Origin: an uncultured Clostridiaceae bacterium
GTDB taxonomy: Bacteria; Bacillota; Clostridia; Lachnospirales; Lachnospiraceae
Reading direction: 5' to 3'
Assembly: GCA_902477765.1 (NCBI GenBank)
Contig: CABSIM010000009.1
Coordinates: 1 to 63,621 of the forward strand
DNA: 63,621 bases
The notes beneath the pieces were generated by a model, which had not been told where the DNA came from, ran no database searches, and saw nothing but the letters and a program-made list of their open reading frames with translations. Positions 17,504 to 25,087 of this stretch are shown piece after piece; the first letter of the stretch is position 1; every line of letters begins with the position of its first letter. The translations under genes were made by a program, and so were the position numbers.

Positions 17504-18529
17504 TTATCCCAGAAGGTCCATCAGGCTCCGTACATCCTCTTCCCTGGTGGCCCAGCTGGTGGCAAACCGCACTACGGTATGATTTTCATCGTATTTTTCC
17601 CAGAAACTGAAGGCGACTTTTTCCTGGAGCCGCTCCATTTCTCTGTTTTCCAGAATCAGGAACTGCTGGTTTGTGGGAGATTCCAGATAAAATCTGTACC
17701 CTTTTCTGCGGAATCCGTCTTTCAGCATTTCTGCCATATCAATGGCATGCCGGCTGATGTTCTCGTACAGATGGTCGGTAAACAGGGTATCAAACTGGAT
17801 TCCCAGCAGCCTTCCCTTGGCCAGCAGGGCACCTCGCTGCTTTGCCATGGTCATGAAATGCGCCGGCATCTTTCCTGCGGCAAAAACCACGGCTTCTCCG
17901 CACAGGGCCCCGACTTTGGTTCCTCCGATGTAGAATGCATCACAATACCGGGCCACCACAGGAAGCGTCACATCCGTATCCCGGCTCATAAGCCCGTAGC
18001 CGAGTCTTGCTCCGTCCATGTACAGAGGAATTTTATAGGCACGGCAGACCGCGGAGAGTGCTTCCAGTTCCGCTCTGGTGTAGAGCGTTCCGTATTCTGT
18101 CGGATGGGAAATATACACCATTCCGGGAAATACCATGTGTTCATGATTGCCGTCATGATAAAAATCTTCCATATACTGTTTCAGCTCTCCGGCATCCATC
18201 TTTCCGTCATGCTGAGGAAGGGTCAGTACCTTATGGCCCATACACTCAATGGCACCTGCCTCATGGACACTGACATGCCCTGTTTCTGCGGCCACCACGC
18301 CTTCATACGGAGCCAGCAGAGACCCGATCACCACCGCATTGGTCTGAGTCCCTCCCACCAGGAAAAACACGTCTCCATCCGGACATTGGCAGGCCGCCTT
18401 TATCTTTTCCGCAGCGCTTCGGCAGTATGGGTCATTTCCGTAGCCGGACAGACTTTCCCTGTTGGTCTCAGCCAGACGTTCCAGAATTTTTTCGTGAGCA
18501 CCTTCTGTATAATCACTTTCAAATGACAG
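17504..18529 (-). CDS. low-specificity threonine aldolase / beta-eliminating lyase family
   Basis: This PLP-dependent fold-type I enzyme of 341 residues most likely cleaves L-threonine or allo-threonine into glycine and acetaldehyde. Typical segments are DYTEGAHEKILERL at the N-terminus, FLVGGTQTNAVV, HVSVHEAGAIECMGHKV, MDGARLGYGL with the cofactor-contacting Asp, and YIGGTKVGAL, where the Lys would bind PLP. The start at 18529 follows AGGAGG; earlier in-frame codons overlap the upstream terminator and are unlikely. It is a single-gene unit between two terminators. Confidence 0.9.
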   Translation of the reverse strand: MSFESDYTEGAHEKILERLAETNRESLSGYGNDPYCRSAAEKIKAACQCPDGDVFFLVGGTQTNAVVIGSLLAPYEGVVAAETGHVSVHEAGAIECMGHKVLTLPQHDGKMDAGELKQYMEDFYHDGNHEHMVFPGMVYISHPTEYGTLYTRAELEALSAVCRAYKIPLYMDGARLGYGLMSRDTDVTLPVVARYCDAFYIGGTKVGALCGEAVVFAAGKMPAHFMTMAKQRGALLAKGRLLGIQFDTLFTDHLYENISRHAIDMAEMLKDGFRRKGYRFYLESPTNQQFLILENREMERLQEKVAFSFWEKYDENHTVVRFATSWATREEDVRSLMDLLG

Positions 18530-18611
18530 CATTTCTGTACCTCCTCTGTCTGTATCTTTCTCTGCACATTCTACCACCATACCGGCATTTCTTCCAGCGT
18601 TTTCATCTGCC

Positions 18612-18671
18612 AAAAAAACGTCTCCTCCCTGTGTTCTGTCCTGCAACAGAACACAGACGGAAGAAACGTTT
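18612..18671 (-). terminator. strong hairpin terminator after xerD
   Basis: TGTGTTCTGT and its exact complement form the top of a long stem with a six-base loop, and lower pairs include AACGT/ACGTT. On the minus strand it is followed by seven T. It separates xerD from the threonine aldolase gene. Confidence 0.8.
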
Positions 18672-18707
18672 TCTCTTCTGACTGTCAGTTATGATCCGGA
18701 TTTCCGG

Positions 18708-19604
18708 TTATTTTCTCGGATGCGCCGTCCGGTATGCCTCACGCACAGAGCTGACACTGGCATAGGACATATACATCTGGGTCGTGGCAAGGTCTGCATG
18801 TCCCATCATGGTCTGAACTGCCTTCACATCTGCCCCGTTTCCCAGAAGATGGGCGGCAAATGAATGACGCAGGGTATGGGGAGTAATGTCCTCTTCAATT
18901 CCGGCTCTGTGTCCGTAATATTTGATGATCTTCCAGAAACCCTGGCGGCTCATGGGGCCTCCGCTGCAGTTGGTAAACAGCAGTTCCGACTCATTGCCCC
19001 GAAGCAGTTCCGGTCTGGCCTGGTCCAGATACTTCTGAAGCGCTTCCTTGGCGGCTCTTCCAAACGGAACGATCCTTTCCTTGTGCTCGTCCCGGCAGGT
19101 AATAAACCCGACTGACATGTTGATATCGCCTGTGGACAGGTGAATCAGCTCTGATACCCGGATTCCGGTGGCATACAGAAGCTCCAGCATGGCCTTATCC
19201 CGTACCTCCTTGGGTCCGTTTCCCTCCGGCTGAGCCAGAAGACGGTTTACTTCATCCACGGAAAGGATCACCGGCGCCTTTTTCTCAATTCTGGGTGCAT
19301 GGATTGTCTCTGCCGGATCTCTCCTGATCCTGCCGCTGATCATTTCATAATGAAAAAAAGCCTTGATTGAGGCCAGCATTCTGGAAACCGTGGTCGCTGC
19401 CCGTCCTGCCTTTTCCAGATACAGCACATAAGATGTCAGAGCCGTTTTGGTGACCCGGGAAGGATCTGTCATCCCCATGTTTTCCAGAAACGCGGCCATC
19501 TGCATCAGATCACGTCTGTATGAGACCTGCGTATTGGACGACGCATGCTTCTCCTGTTCCAGATACTCAATAAAGCTTTTTATTTCCTCTCTCATTTTAC
19601 TCAT
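18708..19604 (-). CDS. xerD: tyrosine recombinase XerD-type
   Basis: This 298-residue site-specific recombinase would resolve chromosome dimers at dif together with XerC. The N-terminal SAM-like domain is seen in SFIEYLEQEKHASSNTQVSYRRDL. The catalytic domain shows Arg in ATGIRVSEL, Lys in the DEHKERIVPFG region, HTLRHSFAAHLL (His, Arg), MGHADLATTQMYM (His and the nucleophilic Tyr). The exact start is uncertain: the ATG at 19604 lies very close to a GGGGG run and the ATG at 19595 lies 11 bases from it. The spoIIM and nudF genes upstream match the conserved Bacillus order nudF-spoIIM-xerD, so it is a housekeeping recombinase and not a phage integrase. Confidence 0.92.
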   Translation of the reverse strand: MSKMREEIKSFIEYLEQEKHASSNTQVSYRRDLMQMAAFLENMGMTDPSRVTKTALTSYVLYLEKAGRAATTVSRMLASIKAFFHYEMISGRIRRDPAETIHAPRIEKKAPVILSVDEVNRLLAQPEGNGPKEVRDKAMLELLYATGIRVSELIHLSTGDINMSVGFITCRDEHKERIVPFGRAAKEALQKYLDQARPELLRGNESELLFTNCSGGPMSRQGFWKIIKYYGHRAGIEEDITPHTLRHSFAAHLLGNGADVKAVQTMMGHADLATTQMYMSYASVSSVREAYRTAHPRK

Positions 19605-19662
19605 ATCCCCCGAACGTTCCTGTCGTGCCCCTGCGGTGCCGCTTCTGCATACCCCTGAAGTC

Positions 19663-19685
19663 AAAAAAAAGCGGTAAACCGCATG
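19663..19685 (-). other. small hairpin with T run at the start of the xerD transcript
   Basis: GCGGTTTACCGC followed by eight T lies just downstream of the xerD promoter (-10 at 19700-19695). It resembles a minimal intrinsic terminator, so xerD transcription may be damped at its start. Confidence 0.4.
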
Positions 19686-19694
19686 TTTTCATAC

Positions 19695-19723
19695 ATTATA
19701 GCCTGCTTTTCCCGCAAAATCAA
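19695..19723 (-). promoter_or_regulatory. promoter of xerD
   Basis: TTGATT (19723-19718) and a perfect TATAAT (19700-19695) with 17 bases between them lie on the minus strand. Confidence 0.75.
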
Positions 19724-19767
19724 ACACAAATTTCCCACTTTCCCTCCGGTTTTCCCCTGATTTACAT

Positions 19768-19818
19768 AAAAAATACAACATCTTGCTCCATGGCTCCGGC
19801 CGTCGGACAAGATGTTGT
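19768..19818 (-). terminator. terminator after spoIIM
   Basis: An exact 11-bp inverted repeat (ACAACATCTTG and complement) with a 22-base loop is followed on the minus strand by ATTTTTTAT. It lies 20 bases after the spoIIM stop codon. Confidence 0.75.
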
Positions 19819-19837
19819 AAAAAATTTTTTTCTTCTG

Positions 19838-20485
19838 TCAGAGAAACAGAGATAAAATCCGGGGATTCAGCCATGTTTCCGCAGCTGCTCCCGCCAGAAC
19901 CAGCCCGGAAAGTGCGGCTGCAGCTGCCGGTTTCAGCCTCTGTCTTTCGGACGGTATCCAGAGAAACAGGACATAAATCACCGGAATATAAAACAGGCAC
20001 TGAGGAAAAATCAGCAGAGCATATCTGAAAATACCGGCAATTCCCGTTTCCATGGTTGTCATGCATACCATCACGGCGGTGGAAAATCCCAGCCAGGCTG
20101 CGGCACCGGCCAGAAGCACCGGCGCAATGCAGGTCAGTTCCGCCAGAAACAGAAAAAGCAGTTCCGGAATTCTCCTCATAAGAACCACTGAAAACAGCCC
20201 TGACAGCTCCGTCCTGCTGAGCACAGATGCAGACACCAGACTGCTCTCCAGAATTCCCAGTTCCTCTTTCATCTCCGCACTGATGCCATTGCAGAAAACG
20301 GTTCCGAAAAATGTTCCGAGAAGCAGGAAAAAGGACAGCCGCACATAGCAGCTGTCCTCATGAGTTCCAGCAAAGCCCACGGCAGCACCCCCGGTTTTCT
20401 TTGATTCACTATATGACCGGATTCTGACGTTTATGCTTTTCCCTTCCTGTCCCGTTTCTGCCTGTCTGCGGCTGGGTCCCGGCAT
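19838..20485 (-). CDS. spoIIM: stage II sporulation protein M family membrane protein
   Basis: This 215-residue protein has four or five hydrophobic segments after a basic N-terminus and fits the SpoIIM family, part of the DMP complex that thins peptidoglycan during engulfment. Sequence similarity is weak by eye; the call rests on size, the membrane pattern (LSFFLLLGTFFGTVFCNG near residue 50 and the C-terminal helices) and gene order nudF-spoIIM-xerD, known from Bacillus. AGGAGG precedes the ATG at 20485. If correct, the organism can form spores or derives from a spore former. Confidence 0.8.
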   Translation of the reverse strand: MPGPSRRQAETGQEGKSINVRIRSYSESKKTGGAAVGFAGTHEDSCYVRLSFFLLLGTFFGTVFCNGISAEMKEELGILESSLVSASVLSRTELSGLFSVVLMRRIPELLFLFLAELTCIAPVLLAGAAAWLGFSTAVMVCMTTMETGIAGIFRYALLIFPQCLFYIPVIYVLFLWIPSERQRLKPAAAAALSGLVLAGAAAETWLNPRILSLFL

Positions 20486-20518
20486 TTCTGCCCTCCTGCT
20501 CCGGCTTTCCGGCAGGTT

Positions 20519-21064
20519 TCAGTCTTTTTTTCTTATGCCTTCTCTCTGGGCATAGGCAGTAATGGCAGCAATGGTCTTTGCATCTGTCATTTTCCCTGAA
20601 TAAATCATTTCCAGAAGGTCCGTGACCTCCCACGCTTCCACCTCAATGCATTCATCCTCATCCAGATGCTGCACCGACGGAATCAGATCACGCGCGATGA
20701 AAATATCAATGGCCTCATCACAGAATGCCACAGTGGTATTGACCGTCATCAGATATTCCAGATGTTCCGTACGGAACCCTGTTTCTTCTTCCAGCTCGCG
20801 GTATGCACACTCAATTCTGGGTTCCTCCGGTGCGTCCACTTTTCCGGCAGGAATTTCAAGTGTAAACCGGTCCAGCGCATTCCGGTACTGTTTCACCATC
20901 AGGATCTTTCCATCCTCTGTGACCGGCAGAACAGCTGCCGCACCGTCATGGTGGATATAATCATATTCTTCGCGGATCCCGTTGGCCAGCACCGTATCGC
21001 GGTAGACTCTGAGAATTGTCCCTGTATAGGCCAGATCCCTTTTCAGACGAATGGTAGCTTCCAT
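20519..21064 (-). CDS. nudF: ADP-ribose pyrophosphatase (Nudix hydrolase)
   Basis: This 181-residue cytosolic Nudix enzyme probably hydrolyses ADP-ribose to AMP and ribose 5-phosphate. The Nudix box is seen as a Gly-Lys start (AGKVDAPEEP) followed by AYRELEEETGF with the metal-binding glutamates. The substrate-facing segments KQYRNALDRFTLEIPAG are typical of the NudF/ADPRase subgroup. It lies 17 bases after proC and 33 before spoIIM. Confidence 0.93.
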   Translation of the reverse strand: MEATIRLKRDLAYTGTILRVYRDTVLANGIREEYDYIHHDGAAAVLPVTEDGKILMVKQYRNALDRFTLEIPAGKVDAPEEPRIECAYRELEEETGFRTEHLEYLMTVNTTVAFCDEAIDIFIARDLIPSVQHLDEDECIEVEAWEVTDLLEMIYSGKMTDAKTIAAITAYAQREGIRKKD

Positions 21065-21081
21065 ATTTTTCCGTCCTCTCT

Positions 21082-21879
21082 TTATTTCAGCAGCTTGTTT
21101 TTTTCATAATTGGCGTCACAGGCACGGATCACAGCACTGCGGAATCCGCATTCCTCCAGCGCAGCCACGCCTTCAATGGTAGTTCCTCCTGGAGAACATA
21201 CCATATCTTTCAGTTCTCCTGGATGTTTTCCCGTTTCCAGAACCATTTTTGCACTTCCCAGTACGGCCTGAGCTGCCATCCTGTAAGCCGTCTGCCTTGG
21301 CATCCCATGTTTCACGCATCCGTCTGCCAGGGCTTCGATAAACATGTACACATAAGCCGGTGAACACCCGCTGGCGCTTCCCACCACGTCCATCAGTTTC
21401 TCCGGCACCCGTTCCATTTTTCCGAAGGAGCTGAAAAATCTGCTGAGAGTCTCATTTTCTTCGTCGCTGAATTCTCCGCTGTCATAGCAGACTCCCGTCA
21501 TTCCCTCGCCTACCATGGCCGGGGTGTTGGGCATGGAACGGACAATCCTCACATGTTCTCCCAGGCCTTCTTTCAGGTCTGCAATGGTATATCCGGCGGC
21601 AATGGAAATGACCACCTGGTCTCCGGTAACAATGTCCCGGATCTCTCTGAAAACTTCCGGAAGCACCTGGGGTTTTACTGCCAGTACCAGATATCTGGAC
21701 TGTTTCGCACACTCTGCATTGGATGCCGCATGGGGAACCCCTGTTTCCTCCGTAATCCGCTCCATTTTCTCAGCATGAGCCGATGAAAAAAGGATCTCTT
21801 CGGGCGCATAGGATTTCAGAAGCCCTTTCATGATGGCAAGTCCCATGTTCCCCATACCGATAAAACCAATCTCTGCCAT
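21082..21879 (-). CDS. proC: pyrroline-5-carboxylate reductase
   Basis: ProC carries out the last step of proline synthesis, reducing pyrroline-5-carboxylate with NAD(P)H. The 265 residues show the Rossmann start IGFIGMGNMGLAIMKGL, the VLAVKPQVL segment, the RSMPNTPAMVGEGMTG core and the C-terminal signature GCSPAYVYMFIEAL / SPGGTTIEG. The start is the second ATG (21879), seven bases after AGGAGG; the first ATG at 21885 would be one base from it. It follows metQ by 32 bases and precedes nudF. Confidence 0.95.
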   Translation of the reverse strand: MAEIGFIGMGNMGLAIMKGLLKSYAPEEILFSSAHAEKMERITEETGVPHAASNAECAKQSRYLVLAVKPQVLPEVFREIRDIVTGDQVVISIAAGYTIADLKEGLGEHVRIVRSMPNTPAMVGEGMTGVCYDSGEFSDEENETLSRFFSSFGKMERVPEKLMDVVGSASGCSPAYVYMFIEALADGCVKHGMPRQTAYRMAAQAVLGSAKMVLETGKHPGELKDMVCSPGGTTIEGVAALEECGFRSAVIRACDANYEKNKLLK

Positions 21880-21911
21880 TTCCATTCCTCCTGTTCTGCC
21901 GCGGACGGCCC

Positions 21912-22736
21912 CTAAAACAGGGGAACCACCGCTCCTTCATACGTTTCTTCCATATACGTTCTGATCTCATCGCTCTGAAGGGCCTTTACCAGGGCCTGAA
22001 TTTTTTCATCCTGTTCATGGCCTTCCTGTACGGCGATGATGTTTCCGTAGGTTTTGGCTCCCACGGAATCGGAATCTTCCACAGCCAGCGCATCCGTCAC
22101 TTTAAGACCTGCCGGAATCGCATAATTTCCGTTGATTACGGCAATATCCACATCCTGAATGGCACGCGGAAGCTGTGCTGCCTCCATTTCAATGATATCC
22201 AGATTTTTCGGATTGTCAACTATATCCTGCTTGGTTGCATTCAGTTCCGCTCCGTCTGCCAGCGTAATCAGTCCCTGTGCTTCCAGAAGAAGAAGCGCTC
22301 TGGCTTCGTTGGAAGCGTCATTGGGTACCGCCACCTGGGCGCCGTCCGCAAGTTCCTCCAGAGAACCTGTTTTTCCTGCATAAATTCCAAAAGGCTCATA
22401 GTGGATCTGGCCTGCGGAAACCAGGCTGGTGTTATTCTCTTCGTTGAACTGTTCCAGATACGGGGTATGCTGGAAATAATTGGCATCCAGGTCTCCTGCG
22501 GCCAGAGCCGTATTGGGCTGGACATAGTCATTGTATTCCTTGATTTCCAGTGTATATCCTTCCTTTTCCAGAACCGGCTTTGCCTGCTCAAGAATTTCCG
22601 CATGGGGTGACGGGCTTGCGCCCACAACAATCGTCCGGGATTCCGTATCTCCGCTCTGGGATGCCCCTGTTCCGCATCCTGTCAGAACTGCCGCTGCAAA
22701 ACCTGCTGTCAGAATAACTGCCGCATATCTCTTCAT
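21912..22736 (-). CDS. metQ: methionine ABC transporter substrate-binding lipoprotein
   Basis: This NlpA-family lipoprotein of 274 residues binds methionine outside the membrane. A signal peptide ends in the lipobox LTGC (Cys near residue 21), and the family signature ASPSPHAEILEQAKPVLEKEGY follows, then YNDYVQPNTALAAGDLDANYFQHTPYL. Together with metN and metI it forms a full importer. The gene follows metI after 102 bases with its own AGAGGAG site. Specificity could also be for related methionine derivatives. Confidence 0.93.
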   Translation of the reverse strand: MKRYAAVILTAGFAAAVLTGCGTGASQSGDTESRTIVVGASPSPHAEILEQAKPVLEKEGYTLEIKEYNDYVQPNTALAAGDLDANYFQHTPYLEQFNEENNTSLVSAGQIHYEPFGIYAGKTGSLEELADGAQVAVPNDASNEARALLLLEAQGLITLADGAELNATKQDIVDNPKNLDIIEMEAAQLPRAIQDVDIAVINGNYAIPAGLKVTDALAVEDSDSVGAKTYGNIIAVQEGHEQDEKIQALVKALQSDEIRTYMEETYEGAVVPLF

Positions 22737-22838
22737 AATTATATCTCCTCTTTCTGTTTTCAGATAATAGTTTTTTTCATTTATATAAACCCCTGACCTG
22801 TCCGCCCGCGCGCCGAAGCATTCCGGCCAGTTGATTTA

Positions 22839-23498
22839 TCACCGAGCCCGTCTGTCTGTTTTCTTCACCAGCACCATTCCGATTTCCTGAATGATCTGGA
22901 CAATGATCACCAGCAGCACAATGGAGATCCACATGGGGCCGCTGTCATATCTGTAATACCCGTAATTGATGGCGACGGCACCAAGTCCGCCGGCTCCCAC
23001 AAATCCTGCCATGGCCGAATATCCCAGAATTGTGGTGACCGCAATGGCTCCGTTCACCAGAAGAGACGGCCTGGCCTCCGGCAGCATCACCTTCCAGATG
23101 ATCTGCCATGCCGATGCTCCCATGGATCTGGCCGCTTCGATCACGCCCCGGTCCACTTCCTTCAGGGAGGATTCCACGATCCTCGCCACATAGGGCGCTG
23201 ATGTCAGGGTCAGGGGAACAATCAGGGCTTTCACTCCCACTGTTGTTCCCACAAGAAGTCTTGTAAAAGACTGAATCGCAATCAGAAGAAGCAGAAACGG
23301 TACGGACCGTATCAGATTAATGGCAATTCCCAGGACTTCCTGCGCTCTGGGATGAGGGCGGATCCCGTCTTTTGCCCAGATAACCAGCAGAATTCCCAGC
23401 GGAATCCCCAGAACGTACGCCAGGGCAGAGGACACAAACGTCATAATCAGAGAGTTCCAGGTTTCTTCTGCATACATGGAAATCATATCAAAGGTCAT
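22839..23498 (-). CDS. metI: methionine ABC transporter permease
   Basis: The 219-residue membrane protein has five to six hydrophobic helices and the binding-protein-dependent transport signature (EAARSMGASAWQIIWKVMLPEA). It matches MetI in length and N-terminal pattern (ETWNSLIMTFVSSALAYVLGIPLGILL). The start at 23498 lies nine bases after AGGAGG and overlaps the metN end by 11 bases, showing translational coupling. Confidence 0.93.
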   Translation of the reverse strand: MTFDMISMYAEETWNSLIMTFVSSALAYVLGIPLGILLVIWAKDGIRPHPRAQEVLGIAINLIRSVPFLLLLIAIQSFTRLLVGTTVGVKALIVPLTLTSAPYVARIVESSLKEVDRGVIEAARSMGASAWQIIWKVMLPEARPSLLVNGAIAVTTILGYSAMAGFVGAGGLGAVAINYGYYRYDSGPMWISIVLLVIIVQIIQEIGMVLVKKTDRRAR

Positions 23499-24507
23499 TT
23501 TTTCCAACCTCCTCATAAGGTACTTTTGCTGTATTCAGGTAATGGAGCACCCGACTGATGTCCTGCTCCTTGTCAGGCAGCTCAATGATCATCTGTCCCG
23601 CTGCAGTTCCCTGAATGTCCCGCGTCGCCGCGTACATGATATTGACCGGTACCCGGCAGGCCAGAACCAGATTGGAAATCACCGGCTCGTTGGATGACAG
23701 CCCGTCGAAGGTGATTCTGAAAAGCCGTCCGGTTCCGAATTCCACCGGTCTGGCGGCTTCCCCCAGAATCAGCTGTCTTCCGATTCTGGACTTCGGCTCT
23801 GAAAACACCTGGGACACGGTTCCGATCTCTGCAATCCTGCTCTGATCAATGATGGCCACCCGGTCACAGATGGCTTCCACCACGGACATTTCATGGGTAA
23901 TCACAATAATGGTGATTCCCAGATTTCTGTTGATATCTTTTAAAAGAGTCAGAATTGATTTGGTTGTATTGGGGTCCAGAGCACTGGTGGCCTCATCACA
24001 GAGCAGAACTTTGGGCTCCATGGCAAGGGCTCTGGCAATGGCCACTCTCTGCTTCTGGCCTCCTGACAGCTGTGACGGATAGGATTTTTCCCGTTCCTCC
24101 AGCCCCACCATTTTCAGCAGCTCCTGCGCCCTGGCTTTCGCCTCATCTTTTTTCTTTCCTGCAATTTCCATGGGAAAACATACATTCTGAAGCACATTTC
24201 TCTGCGCCATCAGATTGAACTGCTGAAAAATCATCCCCATGGACTGGCGGGTCTTCCGAAGCTGCTGTTCTGTCATGGCTGACAGCGGTTTCCCATCGTA
24301 AAATACTTCTCCCTCTGTGGGCACCTCAAGATAGTTCATACATCTTACCAGCGTACTCTTTCCTGCGCCGGAGAGACCTATGATTCCGAAGATCTCTCCT
24401 CTGGCAATATCCAGCGTAATGTTTTCAAGAGCTCTCACGGTTCCCTGAGTCCCTGTAAATACCTTCCCCATTCCGTCCAGACGGATGATCGGATCTTTTT
24501 CTGACAT
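23488..24507 (-). CDS. metN: methionine ABC transporter ATP-binding protein
   Basis: This 339-residue ATPase powers methionine import. Walker A GLSGAGKST lies near residue 42, the signature LSGGQKQRVAIARAL and Walker B LLCDEATSALDPNTT follow. The C-terminal 90 residues form a NIL domain (LFRITFDGL... and later IIELPDKEQD), a methionine-binding regulatory domain characteristic of MetN. AAGGAG precedes the ATG. A terminator (24621-24658) and a methionine-rich leader ORF lie just upstream, suggesting attenuation control. Confidence 0.96.
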   Translation of the reverse strand: MSEKDPIIRLDGMGKVFTGTQGTVRALENITLDIARGEIFGIIGLSGAGKSTLVRCMNYLEVPTEGEVFYDGKPLSAMTEQQLRKTRQSMGMIFQQFNLMAQRNVLQNVCFPMEIAGKKKDEAKARAQELLKMVGLEEREKSYPSQLSGGQKQRVAIARALAMEPKVLLCDEATSALDPNTTKSILTLLKDINRNLGITIIVITHEMSVVEAICDRVAIIDQSRIAEIGTVSQVFSEPKSRIGRQLILGEAARPVEFGTGRLFRITFDGLSSNEPVISNLVLACRVPVNIMYAATRDIQGTAAGQMIIELPDKEQDISRVLHYLNTAKVPYEEVGKNDL

Positions 24508-24620
24508 GATTCCACTCCTTTTTCTGCCGCACTGCGGCGTATTCTGACGGACATTCCGGAGGTGCCGCCATACTTGCCGGAAAAGGCTTTATCGCTTCAG
24601 TGCAGCAAGGTCTTTTCCAT

Positions 24621-24658
24621 AAAATAAAAAGCCGCAGTTCCTGTACGAACTGCGACTT
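24621..24658 (-). terminator. intrinsic terminator between leader ORF and metNIQ
   Basis: AAGTCGCAGTTC pairs with GAACTGCGGCTT over 12 positions with a GTACAG loop, followed by TTTTTATTTT on the minus strand. It lies 27 bases after the stop codon of the 43-codon ORF and about 115 bases before metN. No other promoter of similar quality is evident between it and metN. Confidence 0.88.
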
Positions 24659-24685
24659 CCCACTTTTTTACTGACCGGGCAGCTT

Positions 24686-24817
24686 TTATGAATCACAATC
24701 CACACATGATACAAAATTCTCTGAAATTTTTTCCACGCCAAAAACCATGCCGCACATGGCCATGCCGCACATCAGAGACATCATATTCATCTGAATTGTA
24801 TGATTAAAAGTTTTCAT
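24686..24817 (-). CDS. 43-residue Met- and Cys-rich leader peptide
   Basis: ATG at 24817 follows GGGGAGG and opens a 43-codon frame ending in TAA. Eight of its first 24 residues are Met; seven fall within residues 10-24 (MNMMSLMCGMAMCGM). Four Cys (17, 22, 38, 41) also occur. The ORF has a perfect-looking promoter (24866-24894), a strong ribosome-binding site and a terminator right behind it, with the methionine importer genes next. This is the layout of an attenuation leader peptide that senses charged methionyl-tRNA; a functional small metal- or membrane-associated peptide is the alternative. I know no named family for it. Confidence 0.7.
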   Translation of the reverse strand: MKTFNHTIQMNMMSLMCGMAMCGMVFGVEKISENFVSCVDCDS

Positions 24818-24865
24818 TCAGCTACCTCCCCGGGCCTTTTTCAGTCCCGGTTTTATTTACGTTGC

Positions 24866-24894
24866 ATTTTACAACACATTTCCCTGTCCGTCAA
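24866..24894 (-). promoter_or_regulatory. promoter of the leader ORF/metNIQ region
   Basis: TTGACG (24894-24889) and TAAAAT (24871-24866) are spaced by 17 bases. Shortly after the start, CCGGG and CCCGG can pair so that the stem ends directly at the GGAGG of the leader ORF, possibly limiting its translation. Confidence 0.75.
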
Positions 24895-25027
24895 TACTTT
24901 TTTCTAAAAATATGCTGTATGGAAAATTCTTTCATGTTTTTTTATGCCGTTTTGGCGGTACTTTTTTGTCTCACCGAGTTCCAAGCGGAATCTTTTATTA
25001 TGCAGGGAATACCTTTTCCTGTATAAT

Positions 25028-25075
25028 AAAAAATCCGAAAGTACACTGTCTTTTCGGACTATGTACTTTCGGATC
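25028..25075 (-). terminator. terminator after rny
   Basis: A perfect 13-bp stem (ATCCGAAAGTACA and complement) with a 16-base loop and six T on the minus strand lies 13 bases after the rny stop codon. It isolates rny from the leader ORF transcript. Confidence 0.9.
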
Positions 25076-25087
25076 TTCATATTTTCA

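Noticed and set aside
18708..19604. A mobile element or phage integrase
   Set aside because: The tyrosine recombinase has XerD features and sits in the conserved nudF-spoIIM-xerD order; no attachment repeats or phage genes are nearby.
24815..24873. A third Pho-like box (TTTACG and TTTACA) near 24856-24873
   Set aside because: The hexamers are 12 and not 11 bases apart, are on the opposite strand to the neighbouring genes and overlap the -10 of the leader promoter, so chance is more likely.
24508..25087. A SAM (S-box) riboswitch upstream of metNIQ
   Set aside because: I looked for the conserved S-box core (GAGGGACTGGCCC-like and GCAACC segments) on the minus strand and did not find it; the leader ORF and terminator explain the region better.
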